Shown here: one piece after another, positions 21,824-31,184 of the stretch
Position numbering within the stretch: position 1 is the first letter of the stretch
How the letters are laid out: each line of letters opens with the position of its first letter
Assembly (NCBI RefSeq): GCF_030272615.1
Contig: NC_081413.1
Coordinates: 720,211,867-720,275,866 of the forward strand
Origin: Cryptomeria japonica
Lineage: Eukaryota; Streptophyta; Pinopsida; Cupressales; Cupressaceae
Length of the DNA: 64,000 bases
Direction of reading: 5' to 3'
Made by a program: the position numbers and the translations under genes
Notes under the pieces: model-generated
The model's database searches: none
Told to the model about the DNA's origin: nothing
Seen by the model: only the letters and a program-made list of their open reading frames with translations

Positions 21824-22284
21824 CTACGCGCTAAAAACTTTTATCCACGCGCTACGCTGCTCGCCATGCGCTATCCAAAATCCTCCATGCGCTACCAAAT
21901 GCACCCTAAGCACTAAAATGCACCTATGCGCTACCTTGATCTAGCTTTGCGCCACCTAGAACACCCTATACGCTAACTCTATCTATGCGCTATCCTAATC
22001 CACCCTTGTGCTGCCGAATTTACCCTACACGCTAGGTTACACCTACGCGCTAGCCTAATCTACCCATGCAAACCCCTGTAGACTCTATGCGCTAGGTCTT
22101 ACCTATGCGCTACCTTATACCCACTAAGCACTAGCCTGTTAACCCGCTGTGCTAAATAACCTTGATGTGCTACCCTAACCTACCTATGCACTACCCAACC
22201 CAACCCAGACGCTACCCTAATTTCTAAAACACTACGCGCTACCCCTTTTATCGTATGCGCTAGGGTATGAACCCTACGCGCTAA
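21824..22284 (-). repeat. Array of an ATGCGCTAA-like word, about 22 copies
   Basis: Words such as ACGCGCTA, ATGCGCTA, AAGCACTA and TGTGCTA recur every 15-30 bases. On the - strand this is the TTAGCGCAT word seen on the + strand at 1203-1570. The spacers are C/T-rich and not conserved. It lies in the predicted PMD intron. Confidence 0.75.
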
Positions 22285-22501
22285 ACTGTTAAAATCCACA
22301 TGAAAATTTAGAAAACAAACTAAAAATGACAAAACAAAAAGCAAAAAGGGGCAAAAATTGATGACTTACCGGTGGTCCATACATGGCGAGCCTCCGATAC
22401 CTTCGAACGTGCTCAAATTGATGAGAAGCATGGGGAACTGACATTTTGTCTTTCTGTCCAAATGTCACTTTATCCAAAGTCAACAAGCACAAATGATACA
22501 A

Positions 22502-22849
22502 ATAAAACCACTTTTTACCTTTTTATAGGGTCAATGGAAATTAGGGTTGCATGGTGGAACACGTAAATTGCTTGTGGTCTCACTTCTAACCCTAACAAAC
22601 ATCATTATCGGGAGATGAATCAAATTAACGCATTCAACATAGACAAAATTTTAAAATGCAATGAAATTTATCAAATCAAATCAAATTTTCATATTTTTGA
22701 TTCATCTCCTAAGGGGGCATTATCAACATCATTTATCAAATCTGGGGCACGACATGAACATCTTGATATTCGACATCACACTGATCACTGATCAAATTTT
22801 GATGACACATCAATTTTCTTTGAATCAACATGTGCACACATGTCACTTC
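22502..22849 (+). other. Tat element region before the polypurine tract, no gene
   Basis: Upstream (in - orientation) of the antisense PMD gene, so its promoter would lie here or in the 3' LTR. A/T-rich, with repeated ATCAAATC words near 22670. Nothing else recognised. Confidence 0.5.
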
Positions 22850-22863
22850 AAAGAGGGGCAAAA
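22850..22863 (+). promoter_or_regulatory. Polypurine tract of the Tat element
   Basis: AAAGAGGGGCAAAA directly precedes the TGTAGACG start of the 3' LTR. Confidence 0.85.
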
Positions 22864-24318
22864 TGTAGACGTATAAAAATGACCATATTCCTAAATGAAT
22901 ATTTAATGTTCATTTTATTCTTATTCCTCTATTTAGTTAAATATAATTTAATTAAATCATCCACATTTCTCTATTTAAATTAAATAAATTATTCAATTTA
23001 TTTATTTAAATTCACTTAATCTTTTTATATCATTTTTATTTAATTAAATCCCTTCTCTCTACTTTTAATTAAAATACATTTAATTAAATAGTTCACCCCA
23101 AATAAATAAATCTAATTTATTTAAATTCCCCACTTACAACCAAATTAAAATAAAACAATTTATTTTAATTAAATCCTATTATCCCTCACCCACTTGCATT
23201 TTCCTACATCTCCCACTTGCCTCCTAGCCCTCTTCCTAAATTCTTCTAGAATCATCCTAATCCTAATCAATTAACCTAAACCCATCAATTATCCCCTTTC
23301 CCTAAATTTGAGAAGGTCACTTCTCAAATTTGGAGTAAAGTCTTCCAAAGGCATTAAAGCCTTTATGCCTTCAACAAGCTAACTTGTTGAATACCCCCAA
23401 ATTTGGAAGGACTCTTACAAATTTTTCCCCAAAGTCTTTCAAACCATTAATGGTTAACTAACCCTTAGTGGCATGGTTAGAGAATTTTTGCCTAACTCAA
23501 CCCTCATCTAACCCAGGGGTCTCATCAAGCATTCATTTCTTTGACCATGGTTATCCCTTTAACCCTTGCACAAGAGTTTAGCCTTTGGGTAAAAGCTTTA
23601 TCCAATGGATAACCTTAACCGAACCTTAACCTTTACCTCCTAAGGTAACCATGAGGTCTTCTCAAGCATTTAATGATTCTTACATCCCCTCTCAAGTGGT
23701 CTTATGTTGACAATTGTCACCATTTCATTGGTGAGAATTACAAACATGGATTGATAACTTTCAATCTTGACCCTTGATAAGATCCTTCAATCTTGACCAT
23801 CTATTGCCCCGTTTCTTCTATAAATAGAGCTCTCATCCCTCCATTTTATAATCCAAGTCTTTAGCATCATACATATACTCAATTTTAGCAAGCATTTAGC
23901 CTCTCTTTGTAATAGAAATAAATCTAATAATTATATTAGAGTATTTCTATCATCTTAGATTAAATCATATAACTAGTATATCATGTTAGGATAGTATTTT
24001 TAGTAACCTTGTCATCTTATCATCTAGTTTAGTTCATTTTTAAAAATCATGCATAAATAGGATGCATTCATACTAAATTTAATCTAAAGCATCCCTCGTT
24101 CTTGCATTTGTCATCCCTAAGTCACTTTGCTCAGTGATTTGAGAGAAAAGGCATTGTCTTGAGGGACCTTGTGAGATAGAGAACCATGGAACACTCCTTG
24201 GGAAGTTGAGATATTCCTCATGGCTCCATAACTTGCACCAAGAGTCCCATGGGTGTGTGGGCAAGTCTTTGAATATTTTCACAATTTAAGTTTCATTGAA
24301 TCTCTTTTCCCGCATACA
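22864..24318 (+). repeat. 3' LTR of the Tat element (1455 bp)
   Basis: It starts TGTAGACGTATAAAAATG after the polypurine tract and ends GCATACA, so the ends are TGTA...TACA. A TATAAATA box is at 23819-23826. The right boundary is set by where homology to the 51.2-51.9 kb LTR begins, with AAAGT as probable target duplication (24319-24323). The partner copy and the 5' LTR are outside the window, so the end is inferred. Confidence 0.75.
23819..23826 (+). promoter_or_regulatory. TATA box in the Tat 3' LTR
   Basis: TATAAATA followed by GAGCTCTCATCCCTCC, a usual LTR core promoter layout, about 955 bases into the LTR. Confidence 0.65.
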
Positions 24319-25030
24319 AAAGTATATATTGAAGATGACATCATGATCAATTATTTATGAATACATCTTACATGAATCCCTAAAACCTTTTTGTGAAGGC
24401 CAAACAAAACTTCATTAAAGTATATATATTATTGTTTCAAGCATTTAAGCCTTTCCCTCAAAAAGAAAGTATTTTATTACATTTATCAATTTAAATTCAT
24501 GGTTAATTCCAAAACCAGTGTTTGACCTAAGGCAAATCCCTATTCCCAACATCTTCCCCAACCTTTTTGTGCGTAGGAAATAGGTGTAGGAGTTGTACTC
24601 AGGAATTCTAGTAGAGTTGATAGTGACAAATAGGTTCAATGTTCAAGGATGAAAAATTTGGAGGACCATGTCAGATTTGTGCTACTTTGTCTCAAAAAAT
24701 TAGGCCAAACTTTTGGGAACAAGTTCTAAACATCTTCTTTTGCCTAGATCTTAGTTGGTGGCTCCATGGGACATCTATAGCTTACTATTTATGTCAATTC
24801 AGTTCAATTATTCATGCTTTCACCGTAATTCCATAATTTAATTCCAAAATAAACTAAAAAATATGATAACCAATCCAACTAGTGAATACAATAAGAATCT
24901 CAGACCTTTCCCCATTCGGATTTAGCCTAGATCTATTGGGTTCACTCCTCTTTCAATGTATGTTATGATTGTTGGGTTATTTAGTGGATTTACTTAGTGA
25001 GACCCTAATTCCTAATTTTCATATATTACA
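24319..25030 (+). repeat. 3' part of the 5' LTR of the older gag-only element
   Basis: It aligns with 51226-51945 over about 710 bases with scattered substitutions and small indels (for example TTCAATGTATGTTATGATT in both). It ends ATATTACA, where the two copies diverge. Confidence 0.88.
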
Positions 25031-25032
25031 TT

Positions 25033-25050
25033 TTGTTGAACCTGACATCC
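25033..25050 (+). promoter_or_regulatory. Primer binding site of the older gag-only element
   Basis: TTGTTGAACCTGACATCC follows the LTR end and resembles the PBS at 16597-16615 (TGGTGAACCCGATGTG on the - strand). Confidence 0.6.
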
Positions 25051-25397
25051 TTCATGCTTAATTTTAATTTCTTCTCTCGCATATGATTTTGTACGCATTT
25101 TAAAATTCAAATTTACACTCATAGTTTATATTTTCATTTGAATTACATAATTTTAGAGGTTAAATTCACAAAATCCCTAGTTTATTATTCCAAAATTAAC
25201 TTGTGGGTTGCATAATTTTTCAAGTATATTTTAAGATCTAATTATAATGACATGTTATATAATGATTTAAAGGCATTTATTTTTCAAAATCACAATTCAA
25301 ATTGCTTAATTAATTGATTAACCAATCATTGTTACAACAAATTATATTTCTTAATCATAGTTTCCAATTTTGGCATTCAAATTTCCCTCGTTTGTGC

Positions 25398-28219
25398 ATG
25401 AGTTTTGTTACCATTAGTTCTACAAATAATATTCCTACGAGAAGAAGTTGTATACTTAAGGCTTCCCAAGGTTTAAACACTAAGGATATGCAACGTCAGT
25501 TGGATCACTTGTTCCATGAGAATGTTGGTGTTTCCTCTAATCAAACAAATGATATTATTCATCCCCATTCTCCTCATAATTCTCATGATATGAATGAATC
25601 ACTAACTAGGGTTACTATTGACCAATTGGAGAAGATTGACAATGAATTTGAAAATCTTTAACAATGGATGAGTCAACAATACTTGAAAAGTGAGTAAATC
25701 CCTTTGCTTGAAGGATTAAAAAGAATTGTGCAAAGTGATAAAATTGGTGTCAACTTTTTTAGTGGCCTTTCTCATATTGTTGACACTAATACCATGCCAA
25801 TCAAAAGTTATATTGAAGTTCTTAGTTACTCTCAACCCACTAGTCAAGTTAATCATTCCATTCCTATGCTTACATCATTGCCTAGTGTGCCTACATTTAC
25901 ATCTTCTATCATGACTACTTCCACCCAAAATGTTAATCCTAAACATTTTAGCTATGGGCACAATATCGTTAATCAATATTCTTACATACCTCCTTCTATG
26001 AATCGTCTATTTTTATCCCAATCGTCTCCCATACCCACATACCACAATGTTCCACCTCCTTATTCTCAACCTCCACCTACACATAACAATGTTACTCCTC
26101 CATCACAATCCAACATGTCCAATTTCAACCCATCACCAAAGCAACCATAAATAACCTAGCCCAAACTCTTACATCCTTACAACAACATTTGGCTTCCATC
26201 ACTCAATCCAAGTTCAATTTCCCATAATTGATGTAGTGAGTCCACTATTTGATGACATTGTCCGTGTAGTCCCCCGTAAACATATAAAAGTCCCTCAATT
26301 GGAGTTGTATAATGGGAAAGGTGACCCCTTGACTCATGTTAAGAATTTGAAAATTTTGTGTAGTGATTTTTCTCGTGACCAAAGACTTATGACTAAATTG
26401 TTTACTCAAACCTTTAGAGATGAATCTTTGCAATGGTATTTCTCTTTGTCTCATTATTCTGTTACTTCATTTCAACAATTGGCTAATACTTTTATTCAAC
26501 AATTACAAAATATTATTAGTCCTAAAATACTTTGATCGATTTAATTCATTTTAAGTGAGAAGTTAAAGAAAAAGCGACTGATTTTATTGGTAAATATCAA
26601 TATTTGCATTCTCAAATTGTTTATCAAGTGCTTTATCTTGATGTTCAAAGAATTTTTATTTCTAATTTACAAAAAGACATTAGAGATAAGCTTTTATTTT
26701 TTGAGTTTACTTCCTTTACACAATCGTGTGTAGGGCTTCATAATTATCACCTTCAAGATATTCAATTTGAATCATACTCTTCAATGGCTCCAGTTGATAA
26801 GAATGAGGGCATTCAACAATTCTTTATGATGTTTAAACCCAACAAAATTTACATCAATATAATGACAATATCAACACTCAAGTGGCAACCACGAGTGTGG
26901 CTCCTTTATCCAACTAATTTAGAAAAGAATTAACTCACCTTTCTAAGTCTTTGCATAATATAATGTCAAAGTTGATAAATGCTAATATATTGAAGCTTCC
27001 TCCCATCAAGCCAGTTGACACTCTTAAACCATTACCACCCTACCATGATCCAAATCCTTTTGTCAATAGCAGTGTCAACCTAGCCATGCTACTGAGAAAT
27101 GTTACACTTTGAGGAATAAGATTAGATACTTCATTGATAATAATACTATATCAATAGCTTGTGTGAATGACAAAGGAAATAAGTTTTTAGTTTCTCCTAA
27201 TAAAAACATCCAAATATTCACCAATCCTTTGCCTTCTCACTCTACCAATGTTGTTGAGTCTGAGTTTCTTGCCTTTTCTCCCAATGACCTTGGTTTTGAA
27301 TCCAACAATATTGTGAATCTTGTTGATAAGACTACACCTCCTAAATATGTATGCATTACTTTTGATCCTAGTGAGACTATTATTACACTTGATAACCCAT
27401 TATATATCACTGTGAAGATGAAAGACAAACTCTCGTGAGGAGTGCTCATTGATCCAATGTGCATGGTGAATGTAATTACTGAAGAATATCTTTATATCTT
27501 ACAAGTGCATCAAGTAACATATGATAAATCTAATGTTATGGTCAAGGTGTATGATGGTTTCTCTTGCCCTACTATCGGTTCTATTACTCTCCTTGTTGAG
27601 GTTGGTACTAAGTGCTTATATATGACATGTTATTATTTTAGATCAATTTTGTATTAAGTCAGGACATCCTTGGCTCTCTCTTGGTGCATGAAAGATATTC
27701 CTTCTACAATCCATAAATATTTAAAATTATCTCATAATGGAACTATCATAACAATAAATCATGGCCTTTACCAATTGACAACAAAGTGTGGTAATTTCAC
27801 CCTTGATTACTTTTAGCCTAAACAACCTAAACCTCTTAAGCCTTAAAGTGACATATTTTTTTTGTATCTTACCAAAACTAGAAAAACGAGATGATAATGT
27901 CCTTGAGTAAGCCTATAGATATTCCTCCTCCTCATAATGGACCTAGTATTCTATAACTCCTTGTATTCCTCCTATATATGCCTTAGCCTTGACTCCTACA
28001 TCTTACAAAGGAAAGCACTTGGAATCTTCTATGTCTAAACCTAACTTGGGGTTTCTCTCGTTCCTCCTCCTTTAAGGGAAGAAAAGAAGCCTATGCCCAT
28101 TGATCCTCAACCTTTGCAACCGGCTAAAACTAAAAGGAACTGTTCTTTGAGATAATTTGCACAAAGACATCGTGTTAGGCTCGTGAGCTTGCTTCCCAAA
28201 CCATTTCCTCCCCAAAGAC
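25398..28219 (+). pseudogene. gag: Gag/protease-like gene of the older gag-only element, first part
   Basis: It starts MSFVTISSTNNIPTRRS and aligns with the intact 1141-aa protein at 12020-15445. Segments, in order: Ser/Pro/Asn-rich region (25700-26150); capsid with LELYNGKGDPLTHVKNL (26290-26535); IFISNLQKDIRDKLLF (26650-26700); a damaged zinc knuckle keeping HATEKC (about 27085-27102); FIDNNTISIACVNDKGN (27130-27180); and the protease-like GVLIDPMCMVNVITEEYLY (27438-27495). Several stops and frameshifts occur. The coding region stops at 28219, within the Arg-rich part, where the 14.7-kb unit is inserted. It resumes at 42943. Confidence 0.85.
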
Positions 28220-28224
28220 ACCAA
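28220..28224. repeat. Target site duplication ACCAA, left copy
   Basis: ACCAA precedes TGTTGGCATTAAGG. The same bases at 42938-42942 follow the right end CCTTCA. The gag homology breaks and resumes exactly here. Confidence 0.85.
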
Positions 28225-29720
28225 TGTTGGCATTAAGGTTGTCATTGATGTCAACATGTGTGTATGCAGAGATGAGTGGATGAAGATGCAACATGCATGC
28301 AAAGTTGATTGATGTCAACAATTAAGAAGTTGTAATGGTTATAGTGATGCAGGTGTTGTCACATGGATTTGAACCCGATGCGAGTGTAAAAACTTTGCAA
28401 TCTTGTGAAACATGGGAATACTCTCAAACTATGGGTATCCTATGACAAGAGTAGGCCTCCATATTATGGGTTGGCTCCCTTTAGATCACCTAAAATATCT
28501 GATTTTCTGACTTAGGAAAAGAGATAGAAGGATATGCATAAACTAAAAAATTACTTCTTAAGCTAGGTGATACACCAATGGATAAAAACCTACAAATTGC
28601 TTAGGAACTCACAAGAAATTTAGCTAATGAAGCTATTTCGACTCACAACTCAAACACATGCTTGCAAAATTGATTCTCATGAAAGGTTAGCTTTTTGATG
28701 TTCACAAAAAAGACAACAATGATGTTCTCACAATTTTGATGCAGCAGAATCACATACACAATTAGAGACCTGCACTATAACATGTACTTTTGTACTAAGC
28801 ATCTGAAGAAACTAAGACAAAATGAAGGATTCTAAGAAAGAATCGCAAAATTTTAATCAAAATGTTTACAAACATAACACTTAGACCAAAGTATCAAGAA
28901 GGAACTCAACTTCTTTTATTGAAAATAAGATTTTTTTTGCATTACAAATTTGAAAAAAAAACTCACAAGAAATGAGTTACAAGAGCATGAATATATGCTG
29001 CTACATAGGTACAAAACTCCAGTATTATAGAAATAGAGTGAAAATTAGTCACTTATACAATAAGCCTCCAAAAATTCAAAATTCAAAATTTGTCTCCAAA
29101 AATATGTGCTGTCATCTCTCCTCAAAATCAGGCATGGAATTGAAAGAGGAACTCCAACTAAAAAAATCACCTCTCCAAAGTGATCCATGAGAAAAAATAA
29201 AAGCCCATGAAATGGGGGCTCTAACTTATGGAAAATGAGTGAATAATGGCTTAAACTCCAATTCAACTCATAGTTGACACATGGAACACTCAAACAAAAC
29301 TAGAAATCCCCCAAAAATTGGAATATAACTCATGCAAACAACACTTTAAAGTTTAATCCAACAATGCAAGATATTATTAACTCGTTGTTATCACTGTTTA
29401 AAAAATGGATATTCTTGTTCCATAATTGGATAAAAGTCTGCAAAAATTGAGTCTGGTATGGCCTTGTCACCTCTGATTGTCTTAGGTTAGATGAGGGTTT
29501 AAGGTTTGAGTTCTAACCCTTCTAGTTTTTGAGAAAAACCCTTATGTTCTAATTTCGCATTACTTTTGTCACTTAAAGAAGGGTTCGTCTGTCATGAGAA
29601 GTGTCCCCCCATTAGTTATTTCCCTAGGCGGTCCCTTAAATTTTTTAAATTTATGCACCTTTACTTTACCTTGTTCTAATGTTTGTTGGGCCCCGTAAGT
29701 ATTGTGCAACTCTTTGTTAA
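28225..29720 (+). other. Left part of the 14.7-kb insertion, no gene seen
   Basis: Copia-LTR-like start, then A/T-rich sequence with only short, family-less ORFs on both strands. A tRNA T-loop-like GGATTTGAACC lies near 28363 (RNA polymerase III B-box on the - strand), without a convincing A-box. Confidence 0.5.
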
Positions 29721-30846
29721 TCTAGCAACTGTCATTGTTTCGTTAAGCGGAGTTGCTAGCAGGTTAATGTTCGTGAAGTAGCGAAAATCCTAAGTGGGCC
29801 TGGGAGGTGGATTGACTGTCAGATTAAACACCTACATCTTGATCATGATCTAATGGCTCACGTTGTTTTGCTTGGATAAGATGCACGTGGTGTAAGTTCT
29901 GCGAAACAACGAAAACACGTGGCGGGTCCCAGAGACGAGTGGCTTTCCTTGGTTAAAGGGTGATCGGGTTGGAAAAGGATCAACGAATCACATTGATTCG
30001 TAGCCAGAAGATGCACGTGTTATACCTATTGCGAAGTAGCGAAAAGGTGGTGGGCCCGGGGCGAGGTGGTCATAGAAAGGATAAACAACAGGCAAGTTCC
30101 GGAGATCTAACGACCTGCGTGGATTCACGAAGATAAGATGATCGCAAGTTAGTCATCGTGAAATGGCGAAAGACAGGTGGAAATCACATGAAGGCATGAT
30201 GTGGAAGGACAGATGATGTGTTTTGTAGAGTGTAATAGTGACATGTCTAGTACACGTGGCTCTAAAGGGTAGTTGAGGGCATGCCTTGGTTCAACTGGCA
30301 GTTTTGTGGAGAATAGTGAAGCAAAGCAAGTGGCAGATTCAAAATGGAACCTGATGGAAATTCTTGGGCAAATGGTCAACTACCACATGGTGTTCGTTAA
30401 CCGGTGATGAGGGACGTAAGTGATCTCTGAGATAAAGGGCCCACTTGAAGGGTCTGAAGCCTGTTAAAAGATATTCATCTTGTGATTGATCCAACGGTCA
30501 TCGTTGTTTCGTGGTCCAAAGATGCCTGCAGCTTAGTCTCTGTGAAATGGCAAAAACCGTTAGCCGTCAATGTGAGGCACAGTTAGATAATGAAACTGAT
30601 GATCGTTGTTGGAGTTAAAGACAGGGTAGTTAGAGCTTGATCTAATGGCTAGCGCGACTTCATGAAGGAAAAGTGCACGAGTGTTAAAGCTCGTGAAATA
30701 GCGAAAAGAAGGTAGGGCCCGACACTAACATAGAGAGATCAGACGGAGATAAAGGCAGTGTAAGTTCTTGTAATCCAACAGCCAGCGTTGCTTTGTGAAA
30801 GAAAAGTGCAAAGGTTTTATGTTTTGCGAAGTAGCGAAAGAGCGAA
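29721..30846 (+). repeat. Degenerate repeat array, seven copies of an 85-bp core
   Basis: Each unit starts with GATCTAACGGCTCACGTTG-like sequence, then AAGATGCACGTG, then GCGAAGTAGCGAAAA, and often ends in GGTGGGCCC. Cores of the last motif lie near 29773, 29901, 30031, 30158, 30541, 30692 and 30825. Spacing is 100-150 bases, with one gap near 30200-30480. The copies are strongly diverged but the order of sub-motifs is kept. The array ends about 340 bases before the unknown ORF. Confidence 0.75.
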
Positions 30847-31184
30847 ACAGAGAAAAATACTCAAAGAAGTTATGATCCGTTGGAGCCTGTTTTTGAATTT
30901 GGTTTGCAAATTCAATTTTGATGTGATGGCCCAAGCATGCGGAATTAATTTCTAAAATTCAATGCCAACTTGTCATATTAGAGACCACATCAACTTGATT
31001 GTTAGCATTATTTCATCGAAGTATGTTGCAGAGCAATTGGTGCAGAGCGTTTTTTTTTTCTTTAGGTGAATAATAGGTTTTTGTGCCTTTTCTCGATAAT
31101 TCTGGTATGATTCCAGTCTTTGCTGTGTAAATTATTTCAGTAGAGGTCTGTGTTAGTTCCAATTGGTATAGTGGCACATTCAAG

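Larger units (their letters stand above)
21175..22369 (-). other. Predicted intron of the antisense PMD gene (1195 bp)
   Basis: The - strand donor reads CCACCG/GTAAGT at 22370/22369. The acceptor reads TTTGTTTGTGACAG/GAAC at 21175/21174. Joining them keeps the reading frame (phase 0) from the exon 1 ORF into the PMD ORF. The intron is mostly repeats: 36-bp units at about 21296-21660 and the GCGCTA-word array at 21824-22284. No transcript evidence is available. Confidence 0.6.
19225..22501 (-). pseudogene. Antisense plant mobile domain (PMD) gene inside the Tat element
   Basis: Exon 1 runs from an ATG at 22501 to 22370 (ending ...RRYRRLAMYGPP). A phase-0 intron (22369-21175) follows, and exon 2 runs from 21174 to the stop at 19225. 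Exon 2 stays in one frame for 1.95 kb, cut only by stops such as those at 21144, 20673, 20328 and 20136. Most of these fit CAG-to-TAG or CGA-to-TGA. PMD features include FHLAIGEITVTLEDCYRILR, GFIGGFLCLNH, VWAWEHIPTARP, and WTPFVIERF...RVLWQYGRQQ. The tail is Asp/Gly/Arg-rich (about 20020-19810), then helical. PMDs are known in plant transposons, in silencing-linked host proteins and as extra antisense ORFs in Tat elements. Its function here is unknown. Confidence 0.8.
1..24318 (+). mobile_element. Tat-lineage Ty3/Gypsy LTR retrotransposon, 5' LTR outside window, interrupted at 10074-17879
   Basis: Domain order on the + strand is gag, protease, RT, RNase H, a second RNase H and integrase (2027-9848). 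A long 3' region with an antisense gene follows (19225-22501), then a polypurine tract (22850-22863) and a 3' LTR starting TGTAGACG at 22864. RT before integrase places it in Ty3/Gypsy. The extra archaeal-type RNase H and antisense PMD gene are known traits of the Tat lineage. The two halves are joined by removing the 10074-17879 insertion, whose flanks carry the same GCAAT. No copy of the 3' LTR is visible at the window start, so the 5' LTR lies upstream. The element appears to sit inside the 5' LTR of the gag-only element that continues at 24319. All genes are broken, so it is not autonomous now. Confidence 0.85.
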
